A DNA stretch of 64,000 nucleotides from Paraburkholderia bonniea (lineage in GTDB: Bacteria > Pseudomonadota > Gammaproteobacteria > Burkholderiales > Burkholderiaceae), in assembly GCF_009455625.1 (NCBI RefSeq), contig NZ_QPEQ01000001.1, forward strand, positions 2,790,001-2,854,000. Reading direction: 5' to 3'. Both the position numbers and the translations under genes were made by a program. Under the pieces are notes generated by a model, which saw nothing but the letters and a program-made list of their open reading frames with translations, made no database searches and was not told where the DNA came from. Within the stretch, counting starts at the first letter, position 1; each line of letters begins with the position of its first letter. Positions 8,676-17,434 of this stretch are shown here, one piece after another.

Positions 8676-9949
8676 CCTCTTCACCCCTGTCCGCCACGGC
8701 TTCTGACGTGGCTTCTAACACGGCCGCTGATGCCGCCGCCGCGCCACAGCCCAGCCCCGCAGCAGCAGCTCCCCCGTTCGATTTCGACGTCACGATTGTC
8801 GGTGCAGGCCCGGTCGGCCTTGCCCTCGCAGGCTGGCTAGCCCGCCGCAGCGCAACCCGCACGCTTTCGGTGGCGCTGCTCGACGCCCGCGACCCCACCC
8901 GCGCCCAGGCCGATCCGCGCGCCATCGCGGTATCGCACGGCAGCCGGGTGCTGCTTGAGTCATTGCTGGAACCACAGCGCTGGCCCGCCGACGCCTGCGC
9001 GATTCACCGCATCCATATCTCGCAGCACGGCCAGTTTGGCCGCGCGCTGATCGACCGCGCAGAGCACGGTTTATCTGCACTGGGTTACGTCGCGCGCTAT
9101 GGCTCGATCGTCACCGCGCTGGCCGAAGCGGTTAGCCCCACCCCGACGCAATGGTTCCCGTCAACCTCGGCCCACACGCCAGCGCAAACGCCCGACGCCG
9201 TGAGCTTGCCCATCATCCGCGCGGGCACGGGCGAGCGCATGTTGCGCACGCGGATTCTGGTACATGCCGAAGGCGGCCTGTTCAGCGAGCAAACGGCCAG
9301 CCCGGACACGCACCGCGATTACGCGCAAACCGCGCTGGTAGGCGTAGTCAGCGTGTCGCGGCCCCAACCGCATGTGGCATGGGAGCGCTTCACCGCGACC
9401 GGCCCGCTAGCGCTGCTGCCGCTGGGTGGCGCGGGCCAGACCGAGTTCGCGCTGGTCTGGTGCTGTGCCCCTGCCGAAGCCGCCCGCCGCGCCGCGCTGG
9501 CCGATGCCGAATTGCTGGCAGAACTCGGTCAGGCATTCGGTGAGCGGATGGGACGCTTCACACAGATCCATTCACGGGCCTCGTTCCCGCTCGGCCTGAA
9601 TGCGCTCGACACCCCGGTTCAAGGACGCATTGCGGCCATCGGCAACGCAGCGCAGACACTTCATCCGGTGGCTGGGCAAGGGCTCAACCTCGGTTTGCGC
9701 GACGCTTACGCGCTGGCTGAAGCGCTAGCGCAACACGGCGCGACGCCGCTGGCGCTGACATCGTTTGCCCAGCGCCGCACGCTGGACCGCCGTCTGACTA
9801 TCCACGCCACCGATTCGCTGGCGCGTCTTTTTACGCTGAATTACCCCGCGCTAGGCGCGCTGCGCGGCCTCGCGCTAACCGCGCTCGAATGCGCTCCACC
9901 GGTTAAAACCGCGCTGGCACGGCACATGATGTTCGGCCAGCGCCGTTGA
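8672..9949 (+). CDS. ubiH: FAD-dependent ubiquinone-biosynthesis hydroxylase (UbiH/UbiF/VisC family)
   Basis: This 425-residue flavoprotein hydroxylates the ubiquinone ring. The N-terminal FAD motif is VTIVGAGPVGLALAGWL near residues 40-57, the NADH/FAD motif DPRAIAVSHGS lies near residue 85, and the second FAD motif IGNAAQTLHPVAGQGLNLGL lies near residues 325-345. The first 35 residues are an Ala/Ser/Pro-rich extension. The ATGA overlap with pepP matches the E. coli pepP-ubiH arrangement, so UbiH is the likeliest family member, but UbiI or UbiF-type position specificity cannot be read from the sequence. Confidence 0.82.
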   Translation: MTSSPLSATASDVASNTAADAAAAPQPSPAAAAPPFDFDVTIVGAGPVGLALAGWLARRSATRTLSVALLDARDPTRAQADPRAIAVSHGSRVLLESLLEPQRWPADACAIHRIHISQHGQFGRALIDRAEHGLSALGYVARYGSIVTALAEAVSPTPTQWFPSTSAHTPAQTPDAVSLPIIRAGTGERMLRTRILVHAEGGLFSEQTASPDTHRDYAQTALVGVVSVSRPQPHVAWERFTATGPLALLPLGGAGQTEFALVWCCAPAEAARRAALADAELLAELGQAFGERMGRFTQIHSRASFPLGLNALDTPVQGRIAAIGNAAQTLHPVAGQGLNLGLRDAYALAEALAQHGATPLALTSFAQRRTLDRRLTIHATDSLARLFTLNYPALGALRGLALTALECAPPVKTALARHMMFGQRR

Positions 9950-9963
9950 GTACTCGGCCTGTG

Positions 9964-10042
9964 TGGGGGTGGTGGGGGTGGTGGGGGGGGTGGCGGTGGC
10001 GGTGGCGGTAGTAGCAGCAATGGCAATGGCAATGGCAATGGC
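9964..10042 (+). repeat. G-rich tract and AATGGC hexamer repeat after ubiH
   Basis: The spacer 9950-10247 contains runs of five, five and eight G separated by TGGT (9964-9990), then GGC-GGT type triplets, then AATGGC four times (10019-10042). The G-tract has quadruplex potential on the transcribed-sense strand. No open frame here is supported. Confidence 0.8.
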
Positions 10043-10164
10043 CAGCGTAACTGGCAGTAGCAACACCAGCAAACACCAACACACAACGCAAAACAGGTAT
10101 TCAGCGAAGATTCCATCCAGTGCGCTGCTGCAGATATGCATTCGGCCACCTGAGGGGTTAACGG

Positions 10165-10170
10165 TAAAAT
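10165..10170 (+). promoter_or_regulatory. -10 box of dusB-fis
   Basis: TAAAAT in the context GGTAAAATGCG, the same context seen before nudJ and (as GGTAAAATCCG) purB. It would give a leader of about 70 bases that contains the inverted repeat at 10192-10226. Confidence 0.5.
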
Positions 10171-10191
10171 GCGCGCTTTCCTTTTTCTGAG

Positions 10192-10226
10192 ATGGGCGGC
10201 CGTGATCGCCCATCGCGGCCGCCCAT
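10192..10226 (+). promoter_or_regulatory. Perfect inverted repeat in the dusB leader
   Basis: ATGGGCGGCCG (10192-10202) is repeated in inverse as CGGCCGCCCAT (10216-10226) with a 13-base loop. It lies in the predicted 5' leader of dusB-fis, ending 21 bases before the start codon. There is no T-run, so it is not a simple terminator; it could be an RNA hairpin that affects translation or stability, or a DNA operator. Confidence 0.55.
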
Positions 10227-10247
10227 TTGCAGTTGCTCGCGTCTTCC

Positions 10248-11312
10248 ATGTTCACTCTCGGCTCCCACACTCTGTGCAATAACCTGTTCGCAGCCCCCAT
10301 GGCGGGCGTCACCGACAGGCCGTTTCGCCAGTTGTGCAAGCAGTTGGGCGCGGGCTACGCAGTCTCGGAAATGGTCGCGTCGAATGCGCAACTATGGAAA
10401 AGCGAAAAAACCATGCGCCGCGCCAACCATGAGGGAGAAGTCGAACCCATCGCCGTGCAGATCGCTGGCGCGGACCCGCAGATGATGGCCGAAGCCGCCC
10501 GCTACAACGTGGCCAACGGCGCGCAAATCATCGACATCAACATGGGCTGCCCAGCCAAAAAGGTCTGTAACGTCGCGGCGGGCTCCGCGCTGCTGCAAAA
10601 CGAGCCGCTGGTGCAAAGCATCGTCAGCGCGGTGGTGGACGCCGTAGGCCGTGGCCCCGACGCCGTGCCGGTCACGCTGAAAATCCGCACCGGCTGGGAC
10701 CGTGACCATCGCAATGCACTAGCCATCGCGCGCATCGCCGAAGAAGCCGGGATCGCCATGCTGACGGTGCACGGCCGCACACGGGCCGACCTGTATCACG
10801 GCGAAGCCGAATACGAAACGATTGCCGCCGTTAAACGCTCCGTGCGCATCCCAGTGGTCGCCAACGGCGACATCACCACACCGCACAAAGCCCAGGCCGT
10901 GCTCGCCGCCACCGGTGCCGACGCCATCATGATTGGCCGCGCCGCTCAAGGACGCCCCTGGATTTTTCGTGAAATCGCTCATTTCCTGCAAACCGGCGAG
11001 CTGCTGCCAGCGCCACGCATCGACGAAATCCAGCAAGTGATGAACGAGCACCTGGAAGATCACTACGCGTTCTATGGCGAATTTACCGGCGTTCGTACCG
11101 CACGCAAGCACATCGGCTGGTACACTCGCGGCCTTTCTGGTGCCAGCGTGTTCCGCCATCACATGAACACGCTCGACACGACACACGCACAGCTGCTCGC
11201 CGTCAACGCATTCTTCGAAGCACAAAAGGCCGTCTCCGAACGCCTTGTCTATCTCGACGAAACCGCGCAACCCGACCGCGAGCCAGACCACACCGACCAC
11301 CTGGCAGCATGA
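10248..11312 (+). CDS. dusB: tRNA-dihydrouridine synthase B
   Basis: A 354-residue FMN-dependent enzyme that reduces uridine to dihydrouridine in the D-loop of tRNA. The TIM barrel begins NNLFAAPMAGVTDRPFR; the signature with the catalytic cysteine is INMGCPAKKVCN (about residues 95-106), and the phosphate-binding end of the barrel is ADAIMIGRAAQGRPW. I prefer the start at 10248 (MFTLGSHTL) to the one seven codons earlier because it matches the family N-terminus. The stop overlaps the fis start (ATGA), the classic dusB-fis operon. Confidence 0.95.
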   Translation: MFTLGSHTLCNNLFAAPMAGVTDRPFRQLCKQLGAGYAVSEMVASNAQLWKSEKTMRRANHEGEVEPIAVQIAGADPQMMAEAARYNVANGAQIIDINMGCPAKKVCNVAAGSALLQNEPLVQSIVSAVVDAVGRGPDAVPVTLKIRTGWDRDHRNALAIARIAEEAGIAMLTVHGRTRADLYHGEAEYETIAAVKRSVRIPVVANGDITTPHKAQAVLAATGADAIMIGRAAQGRPWIFREIAHFLQTGELLPAPRIDEIQQVMNEHLEDHYAFYGEFTGVRTARKHIGWYTRGLSGASVFRHHMNTLDTTHAQLLAVNAFFEAQKAVSERLVYLDETAQPDREPDHTDHLAA

Positions 11313-11542
11313 GCAAGCACATCATCGAACAATCTGTCCGCGACAGCCTGGACGTTTATTTCCAGGATCTCGACGGCTCCAATCCGCACGATGTCTACGA
11401 CATGGTCATGGCCTGCGTCGAAAAACCCATGCTCGAAGTCGTCCTCGAACAGGCTGGCGGCAACCAGTCGCTCGCGGCTGAATATCTCGGCATCAACCGC
11501 AACACGTTGCGCAAAAAGCTGCAACAGCACGGGCTGCTGTAG
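11309..11542 (+). CDS. fis: Fis-family DNA-binding protein
   Basis: This 77-residue protein is the beta-proteobacterial form of Fis, shorter than the 98-residue E. coli protein. The C-terminal helix-turn-helix is clear (NQSLAAEYLGINRNTLRKK, residues 51-69). Fis is a nucleoid-associated regulator of growth-phase transcription. It is cotranscribed with dusB through an ATGA overlap and is followed after 117 bases by purH; the spacer is T-rich pyrimidine sequence without a clear terminator hairpin. Confidence 0.93.
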   Translation: MSKHIIEQSVRDSLDVYFQDLDGSNPHDVYDMVMACVEKPMLEVVLEQAGGNQSLAAEYLGINRNTLRKKLQQHGLL

Positions 11543-11659
11543 TTTCGCAGCTCGTTTCGTTGTTCGTTTTTTCGTTGTACGTTTCGCCGCGCCTTGCAGC
11601 GCGCTCGATTCTTTCGGCCTTTTCCGCCCTTTTCTCCTCCACCGGTTTTTCATCAGATC

Positions 11660-13225
11660 ATGATCCAGCAAGCGCTCATCTCCGTTTCCGATAAATCCGG
11701 CATCGTCGATTTTGCCCGCGCGCTTTCAGCGCTCGGCGTCAAGCTGCTCTCCACGGGCGGAACGGCAAAGCTGCTCGCCGAAGCCGGATTGCCTGTCACT
11801 GAAGTGGCTGACTACACTGGCTTTCCGGAAATGCTCGATGGCCGCGTCAAGACCCTGCATCCGAAAGTGCATGGCGGCATTCTGGCGCGGCGCGACCTGC
11901 CCGCGCACATGAGCGCGCTGGAACAGCACGGCATTCCCACTATCGACTTGCTGGTCGTGAACCTGTACCCCTTCGTGCAAACCGTGGCGCAATCCACCTG
12001 CTCGCTCGAAGACGCCATCGAAAACATCGACATTGGCGGCCCAACCATGCTGCGCTCGGCCGCCAAAAACCATCGTGATGTAACCGTCGTGGTCGATCCG
12101 CTCGACTACACAGCGGTGCTAGACGAAATGCGCGCGAACCAGAACACCGTGAGCTACGCGAGCAACTTCCGCCTTGCCACCAAAGTGTTCGCGCACACAG
12201 CGCAATACGACGGCGCGATCACGAACTACCTCACCAGCCTGACTGACGAGTTGCAGCACACCTCACGCAACCCCTATCCCGCCACGCTGAACCTCGCCTT
12301 CAACAAGGTGCAGGACCTGCGCTACGGCGAAAATCCGCATCAAAGCGCGGCGTTCTACCGCGACCTGGCCACGCCGGAAGGCGCGTTGGCCAACTATCGC
12401 CAGTTGCAGGGCAAAGAGCTGTCGTACAACAACATCGCCGACTCCGATGCGGCATGGGAATGCGTGAAGACCTTCAGCGCGCCCGCCTGCGTCATCATCA
12501 AGCACGCCAATCCGTGTGGCGTAGCGCTAGGCCTCGACCCGGCGCAAGCGTATGCGAAAGCGCTCCAGACCGATCCGACCTCAGCGTTTGGCGGCATCAT
12601 CGCGTTTAACCGCGAAGTAGACGAAACCACAGCGCAAGCGGTGGTCAAGCAGTTTGTCGAAGTACTGATCGCGCCATCGTTCAGCGCCGCCGCACTGCAA
12701 GTATTCAGCGCCAAACAAAACGTGCGCGTGCTCGAAATTCCGCTCGGCACCCAGCAAAATGCGCTCGACCTGAAGCGCGTGGGCGGCGGTCTGCTGGTGC
12801 AATCGCCGGACGCAAAAAATGTCCAGCCGCATGAGCTGCGCGTGGTGACCAAACGCCACCCCACCCCATCTGAAATGGACAACCTGCTGTTTGCCTGGCG
12901 CGTCGCCAAATTCGTGAAATCGAATGCGATTGTGTTTTGCAGCAACGGCATGACCCTGGGCGTTGGCGCAGGCCAGATGAGCCGGGTCGATTCAGCGCGT
13001 ATCGCCAGCATCAAGGCGCAAAACGCGGACTTGTCGCTAACGGGCTCGGCAGTGGCTTCAGATGCGTTCTTCCCGTTTCGTGATGGCCTGGATGTGGTGG
13101 TCAACGCCGGCGCAAGCTGTGTGATCCAGCCAGGCGGCTCAATGCGCGATGACGAAGTCATCGCCGCCGCCGACGAACACAACATAGCGATGGTGCTAAC
13201 CGGCACGCGTCACTTCCGTCACTAG
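11660..13225 (+). CDS. purH: Bifunctional AICAR transformylase / IMP cyclohydrolase
   Basis: This 521-residue enzyme catalyses the last two steps of IMP synthesis. The N-terminal MGS-like cyclohydrolase domain covers about residues 1-150 ([39 protein letters not shown]), and the AICARFT domain follows (KHANPCGVA with the catalytic Lys-His pair; C-terminal [16 protein letters not shown]). The length is normal. The start at 11660 is the family start; upstream codons in frame are non-homologous. It is separate from dusB-fis by 117 bases and may have its own promoter. Confidence 0.96.
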   Translation: MIQQALISVSDKSGIVDFARALSALGVKLLSTGGTAKLLAEAGLPVTEVADYTGFPEMLDGRVKTLHPKVHGGILARRDLPAHMSALEQHGIPTIDLLVVNLYPFVQTVAQSTCSLEDAIENIDIGGPTMLRSAAKNHRDVTVVVDPLDYTAVLDEMRANQNTVSYASNFRLATKVFAHTAQYDGAITNYLTSLTDELQHTSRNPYPATLNLAFNKVQDLRYGENPHQSAAFYRDLATPEGALANYRQLQGKELSYNNIADSDAAWECVKTFSAPACVIIKHANPCGVALGLDPAQAYAKALQTDPTSAFGGIIAFNREVDETTAQAVVKQFVEVLIAPSFSAAALQVFSAKQNVRVLEIPLGTQQNALDLKRVGGGLLVQSPDAKNVQPHELRVVTKRHPTPSEMDNLLFAWRVAKFVKSNAIVFCSNGMTLGVGAGQMSRVDSARIASIKAQNADLSLTGSAVASDAFFPFRDGLDVVVNAGASCVIQPGGSMRDDEVIAAADEHNIAMVLTGTRHFRH

Positions 13226-13590
13226 GGCGGGATTCAGCTGGGGGCTGGGCTGGAAGTTTTGGCGCGAGAGGCTGAAGGCCAGTAACACATGCCAGGTGGT
13301 CCGCCCCAATACACTCTGCACGCTGAATTCAAGCGGTTTCTGGCTCAGCCTGTGGCTGTGAAATACACCCCGAAGGTTGGACGCTGATCCAGCCTTTGGG
13401 GTGTTTTACATGGGAAGGCGGGGCGAGCTGCTTCATTTGATCTGCTGCATTTGACCTGCTGCCTTACCCCTCAGCACAGCCAGCTCACCCAGCTCACCCA
13501 GCTCACTGCCAGGCACAAACACGCGCTTCTACCGCGCGCCGGCCAAGCATCCGTTGTAGCATCGCAGCCACCTTGTTCGCCCGGCACCCC
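13226..13590 (+). other. Spacer purH-ruvC with terminator and CAGCTCACC repeat
   Basis: No gene is supported in these 365 bases. A terminator-like hairpin lies at 13362-13407 and a nonamer CAGCTCACC is repeated three times at 13481-13507 (last copy ends in T). The remainder is unremarkable GC-rich sequence that should hold the ruvC promoter, which I could not place. Confidence 0.7.
13362..13407 (+). terminator. Probable intrinsic terminator after purH
   Basis: AATACACCCCGAAGGTTGG pairs with CCAGCCTTTGGGGTGTTTT across a short loop; the stem tolerates one G-T pair and one bulge and ends in TTTT. It lies 137 bases after the purH stop. Confidence 0.7.
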
Positions 13591-14133
13591 ATGAGAATTC
13601 TCGGCATTGATCCAGGCTTGCGTGTCACTGGTTTTGGCGTCATCGACCAGACTGGCCAGCACCTGACCTACGTTACCAGCGGCGTCATCAAGACTGCCGA
13701 TGCCGATCTGCCATCCCGGCTGGGCACCATTTTCGAAGGAATTTCGACGCTGACACGCCAGTACGCCCCAGACCAGTCTGCAATCGAAAAAGTGTTCGTC
13801 AACGTCAATCCACAATCAACCCTGCTGCTGGGCCAGGCACGTGGTGCCGCGATTTGCGCGCTGGTGGCCAATGGCGTGCCCGTTGCCGAATACACCGCGT
13901 TGCAGCTCAAGCAAGCCGTAGTGGGCTATGGCCGCGCCACCAAAGAGCAAATGCAGCAAATGGTGGCGCGCCTGCTGTGCCTTTCAGGCGTGCCCGGTAC
14001 GGATGCCGCCGACGCGCTAGGCATGGCAATCTGTCATGCCCACGGCGGCGGCACGCTCGGCACACTGGGGGCCATTGCCCCCTCGCTCGCCAAAAAAGGC
14101 CTGCGAGTGCGTCGCGGACGGCTGATCGGCTAA
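13591..14133 (+). CDS. ruvC: Holliday junction resolvase RuvC
   Basis: A 180-residue endonuclease that cleaves Holliday junctions as a dimer, in complex with RuvAB. The catalytic acidic residues are visible: Asp in [12 protein letters not shown] (residue 7), Glu in SAIEKVFVN (near 66), and the Asp pair in [15 protein letters not shown] (near 140). The start at 13591 places the first Asp at the family position. It is the first of ruvC-ruvA-ruvB, with 114 bases to ruvA, so the group is loosely spaced. Confidence 0.95.
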   Translation: MRILGIDPGLRVTGFGVIDQTGQHLTYVTSGVIKTADADLPSRLGTIFEGISTLTRQYAPDQSAIEKVFVNVNPQSTLLLGQARGAAICALVANGVPVAEYTALQLKQAVVGYGRATKEQMQQMVARLLCLSGVPGTDAADALGMAICHAHGGGTLGTLGAIAPSLAKKGLRVRRGRLIG

Positions 14134-14247
14134 CCTGTCAAACCAGTGCCGCACAGGCTGCAAAACGGCACGGCGCTCATGCGTTGCTCTGCGCTATTCA
14201 CGCGTTGCGCCCACCTTGTTCTCACCTCCCACCACGGTTAAAGCGCC

Positions 14248-14829
14248 ATGATTGGTCGTATTGTCGGAATCCTGCTGGAAAAAAACCCGCCCCATCTGCT
14301 CGTCGACTGCAACGGCGTCGGTTATGAAATCGACGTGCCCATGAGCACCTTCTACAACCTGCCCGCCAGCGGCGAAAAGGTCACGCTGCTCACGCAAATG
14401 ATCGTGCGCGAAGACGCCCATCTGCTATACGGCTTTGGCACAGCAGCCGAACGCGCAACCTTCCGCGAGCTGCTGAAAATTAGCGGAATTGGCGCACGCA
14501 TGGCACTCGCGGTGCTCTCCGGCATGAGCGTGCAAGAACTGGCGCAAACGGTAACCCTGCAAGACGCAGCCCGCCTCACGCGCGTGCCGGGCATCGGCAA
14601 GAAAACCGCTGAACGGCTGCTGCTCGAACTCAAAGGCAAGCTGGGTGCAGATCTGGGCACGGCTGCAGGCAGCGTCGCCGCACCGACGCACTCCGCCGAC
14701 ATCCTGAATGCGTTGCTAGCTTTGGGCTACTCCGAAAAAGAAGCCGTTGCCGCCGTGAAAAACGTCCCCGCCGGCACCGGCGTGTCAGACGGCATCAAGC
14801 TGGCGCTGAAGGCGTTATCCAAAGCCTGA
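14248..14829 (+). CDS. ruvA: Holliday junction DNA helicase subunit RuvA
   Basis: This 193-residue protein tetramerises on the four-way junction and positions RuvB rings. Domain I (OB fold) starts [18 protein letters not shown]; the two helix-hairpin-helix motifs are at [17 protein letters not shown] and [19 protein letters not shown]; domain III at the C-terminus ([17 protein letters not shown]) contacts RuvB. All three domains are complete. A hairpin with a T-run lies between this gene and ruvB. Confidence 0.95.
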   Translation: MIGRIVGILLEKNPPHLLVDCNGVGYEIDVPMSTFYNLPASGEKVTLLTQMIVREDAHLLYGFGTAAERATFRELLKISGIGARMALAVLSGMSVQELAQTVTLQDAARLTRVPGIGKKTAERLLLELKGKLGADLGTAAGSVAAPTHSADILNALLALGYSEKEAVAAVKNVPAGTGVSDGIKLALKALSKA

Positions 14830-14911
14830 CGCCCCCCCGCCAGGCAGATGCAACGGTCTGTTTGAAGCAGCCGACGCGACATCCTCGCATGCCGGCTGCG
14901 GCGTGCGCACC

Positions 14912-14931
14912 CTGGCCATTTGGCCAGTTTT
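14912..14931 (+). terminator. Palindrome with T-run between ruvA and ruvB
   Basis: CTGGCCATTTGGCCAG followed by TTTT can form a six-base-pair stem with an ATTT loop, a small intrinsic terminator. It directly abuts the region where the -35 box of a ruvB promoter should lie (TTTTGC at 14928-14933, 17 bases before TACAAT), so it could equally be an operator. Confidence 0.5.
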
Positions 14932-14950
14932 GCCCGCGAACCCCAAACGT

Positions 14951-14956
14951 TACAAT
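14951..14956 (+). promoter_or_regulatory. -10 box of ruvB, probably leaderless
   Basis: TACAAT ends six bases before the ruvB ATG at 14963 (GCGCCC between). There is no ribosome-binding site in the gap. A weak -35 (TTTTGC) is at 17-base spacing. This would give ruvB its own leaderless transcript, independent of ruvCA. Confidence 0.55.
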
Positions 14957-14962
14957 GCGCCC

Positions 14963-16027
14963 ATGATCGAAACCGACAAACTCTCCGCCGAGCGCATCAT
15001 CGCGGCCACTCCCGTATCGCCAAACGAAGAAGCTTTCGAACGCGCGCTGCGCCCGCGTCAGCTTGACGAATATGTTGGGCAGGAAAAAGTACGAGGCCAG
15101 TTGGAGATATTTATCGAAGCTGCCCGGCGCCGTGAAGAATCGCTCGATCACGTGCTGCTATTTGGCCCGCCAGGGCTTGGCAAAACCACGCTGGCACACA
15201 TCATCGCGCGCGAAATGGGCGTCAACCTGCGGCAAACCTCCGGGCCGGTGCTTGAGCGCGCGGGCGACCTCGCCGCGATACTCACCAACCTCGAAGCCAA
15301 CGACGTCCTGTTCATCGACGAAATTCACCGGCTTTCGCCCGTGGTCGAAGAAATCCTGTACCCCGCGCTTGAGGACTACCAGATCGACATCATGATCGGC
15401 GAAGGGCCTGCCGCACGCAGCGTCAAGCTCGACCTTCAACCGTTCACGCTGGTCGGTGCCACCACCCGCGCCGGGATGCTGACCAACCCGCTGCGCGACC
15501 GCTTTGGCATCGTCGCGCGCCTGGAGTTTTACACCGCTGAAGAACTGGCGCGCATCGTCAGCCGCTCGGCCTCACTCCTCAACGCGCAGATCCACCCGGA
15601 CGGCGCATTCGAAATCGCCAAACGCTCACGTGGCACGCCACGGATTGCCAACCGGCTTTTGCGCCGCGTGCGCGATTTCGCGGAAGTCAAAGCCGACGGC
15701 AACATTACTGCGCAAGTAGCCGATGCGGCACTCAAAATGCTCGACGTCGATAGCGTGGGGTTTGACCTGATGGATCGCAAACTGCTCGAAGCGATCTTGC
15801 ACAAGTTCGACGGCGGGCCCGTCGGAGTAGACAATCTGGCCGCCGCCATCGGTGAAGAACGCGACACCATCGAAGACGTGCTGGAGCCCTATCTGATCCA
15901 GCAAGGCTTTTTGCAGCGCACCCCGCGCGGACGGGTGGCTACGCTGCTCACCTATCGCCACTTCGGTCTCGCCGCCCCTGACGCATCAAGCCCGGTGCCC
16001 GACCTATGGAATGCAGGCACGCCCTGA
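14963..16027 (+). CDS. ruvB: Holliday junction DNA helicase subunit RuvB
   Basis: This 354-residue AAA+ ATPase drives branch migration with RuvA. Walker A is [11 protein letters not shown] (near residue 70), Walker B is [12 protein letters not shown] (near 115), sensor and arginine-finger segments are [10 protein letters not shown] and PLRDRFGI, and the winged-helix C-terminal domain ends [16 protein letters not shown]. Length and order match the family. The start at 14963 follows TACAAT by six bases. Confidence 0.96.
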   Translation: MIETDKLSAERIIAATPVSPNEEAFERALRPRQLDEYVGQEKVRGQLEIFIEAARRREESLDHVLLFGPPGLGKTTLAHIIAREMGVNLRQTSGPVLERAGDLAAILTNLEANDVLFIDEIHRLSPVVEEILYPALEDYQIDIMIGEGPAARSVKLDLQPFTLVGATTRAGMLTNPLRDRFGIVARLEFYTAEELARIVSRSASLLNAQIHPDGAFEIAKRSRGTPRIANRLLRRVRDFAEVKADGNITAQVADAALKMLDVDSVGFDLMDRKLLEAILHKFDGGPVGVDNLAAAIGEERDTIEDVLEPYLIQQGFLQRTPRGRVATLLTYRHFGLAAPDASSPVPDLWNAGTP

Positions 16028-16051
16028 AGGCAGTGACAGCCACCGGTACCG

Positions 16052-16195
16052 GCTCAGCTCAGCTCAGTTCAGTTCAGGCCATACCGCCCAAGCGTGGGCA
16101 AAAAGCCCCAAGCTCCTGATCCAGCAGCAGCACCAGCACCAGCCATACCAAGCACAACAAGGCACACAAAAAGCACAACAAAGCACCACATACGG
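16052..16195 (+). repeat. Pentamer repeat and CA-rich low-complexity spacer
   Basis: Between ruvB and the phosphatase gene there are five pentamers GCTCA/GTTCA (16052-16076), then a CAG/CAC/ACA-rich stretch from about 16120 to 16195. No coding frame here is convincing and no strong terminator is seen between these two convergent genes. Confidence 0.7.
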
Positions 16196-16867
16196 CTAAC
16201 GGCCTGGCTCCGGCACCTGTTTGAACGTGTCGTCCTGGCTGCACGCTGTCAGATGCTCGACATCTGCCCACGAAACCACCGTTGCCACGCCGCCCGCAAA
16301 ATCCACCACGTTGATGCTGGTATTCAGCAACGCATAGTCGCGCGGCGCATCAAGCGACAAATGTCCGGCCAGCCGGTACACGCAATCCAGCACGCCACCG
16401 TGCGTGACACAGGCAATACGCCCACCCGGATGAGCCGCGACCAGCGGCTCAAGCGCATGCAGCACCCGGTGATAAAACCCTCGCTGTGACTCCCCGCCCG
16501 GCGGTGCAAAACCCGCGTCACGGGTTTGCCAGTGCGCGTATTCATCCGGAAAGCGCGCGGCGATCTGCTCCCGGTCATAGCCCTGAAACGCGCCATAGGA
16601 ACGTTCACGCAAGCCCTCCCGCAAATGCAGCGGCAAACCCAGTGCACTGGCAAACGGCTGAGCGGTTTGCTGCGCCCGCTGCAAATCGCTCGAATACACC
16701 GCATCCAGACGCGCCCCTTCCCGCACTTCCGCTATCAGCCGCGCGGCGAGCTGCTGCGCCTGCGCAAGGCCCGTTTCGGCCAGCGCAATATCAATATGGC
16801 CCTGGATACGCTTGATGCGATTCCACGCGGTTTCGCCGTGACGAATAAAAAGAATCTGGGTAGCCAT
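16196..16867 (-). CDS. Histidine phosphatase family protein (phosphoglycerate-mutase-like)
   Basis: This 223-residue protein belongs to the branch-1 histidine phosphatase superfamily. The phosphohistidine motif is FIRHGETAWN (His at residue 9-10), with the second catalytic His in ACVTHGGVLD (near residue 155) and the acidic LREGLRERSYGAFQG segment near residue 85. It may be a GpmB- or CobC-like phosphatase; the substrate cannot be read from the sequence and no cobalamin gene is nearby. It lies 56 bases after dtd on the same strand and is probably in the tyrS-dtd transcript. Confidence 0.88.
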   Translation of the reverse strand: MATQILFIRHGETAWNRIKRIQGHIDIALAETGLAQAQQLAARLIAEVREGARLDAVYSSDLQRAQQTAQPFASALGLPLHLREGLRERSYGAFQGYDREQIAARFPDEYAHWQTRDAGFAPPGGESQRGFYHRVLHALEPLVAAHPGGRIACVTHGGVLDCVYRLAGHLSLDAPRDYALLNTSINVVDFAGGVATVVSWADVEHLTACSQDDTFKQVPEPGR

Positions 16868-16923
16868 AAGAGAACCGAGGGGAGGAGCAACTGAAAAAGA
16901 CCACGCCAGCGTGCTACATCAGC

Positions 16924-17382
16924 TCAGGCGTGCGTTTGAAGCCAGAACGTCACCGGGCCATCGTTGACCAGCGACACCTGCATATCCGCGCCGAATTCGC
17001 CGGTTTCAACCAGCGGATGCCGCGTTTGTGCCGCCGCGACAAAGTAATCGAACAAACGGCGGCCTTCGTCCGGTGGCGCAGCAGGCGTGAAGCTCGGACG
17101 CGAGCCGCTACGGGTGTCGGCGGCCAGCGTGAACTGCGGCACCAGCAGCAAGCCCCCGGCCTGGCCTGCACCATTCATGTTCTGCACGGACAAGTTCATC
17201 TTGCCGGCCGCATCGCTAAACACCCGATAGGCCAGCAACCTGGTCAGCAAGCGCTCGGCGGCGGCATCGGTGTCGCCGCGCTCGGCACACAGCAACACCA
17301 GCAAACCCGGGCCAATCGCCCCGGTGCTCCGCTCGCCCACCCTCACGTCCGCACGCAATACCCGTTGCAACAACGCAATCAT
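16924..17382 (-). CDS. dtd: D-aminoacyl-tRNA deacylase
   Basis: A 152-residue enzyme that hydrolyses D-amino acids, and glycine misloaded on tRNA-Ala, from tRNA. Family motifs are present: the PQFTLAADT segment (equivalent of the SQFTL motif) with the catalytic Thr, and the DGPVTFWL segment (equivalent of the NxGPVT motif) near the C-terminus. The ATG at 17382 has GGAGG about nine bases upstream; an in-frame TTG two codons earlier is less likely. It follows tyrS on the same strand, separated by a spacer that is mostly a hexamer repeat, consistent with a tRNA charging and proofreading operon. Confidence 0.93.
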   Translation of the reverse strand: MIALLQRVLRADVRVGERSTGAIGPGLLVLLCAERGDTDAAAERLLTRLLAYRVFSDAAGKMNLSVQNMNGAGQAGGLLLVPQFTLAADTRSGSRPSFTPAAPPDEGRRLFDYFVAAAQTRHPLVETGEFGADMQVSLVNDGPVTFWLQTHA

Positions 17383-17406
17383 GTGCAACGCCTCCAGCCG
17401 TCAGAC

Positions 17407-17430
17407 GCCAATGCCAATGCCAATGCCAAT
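17407..17430 (-). repeat. Hexamer repeat GCCAAT x4 between tyrS and dtd
   Basis: Four perfect GCCAAT units fill half of the 52-base gap between the tyrS stop and the dtd start, just upstream of the dtd ribosome-binding site. A copy-number change would alter spacing in the mRNA but not a reading frame. Confidence 0.85.
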
Positions 17431-17434
17431 GCCA

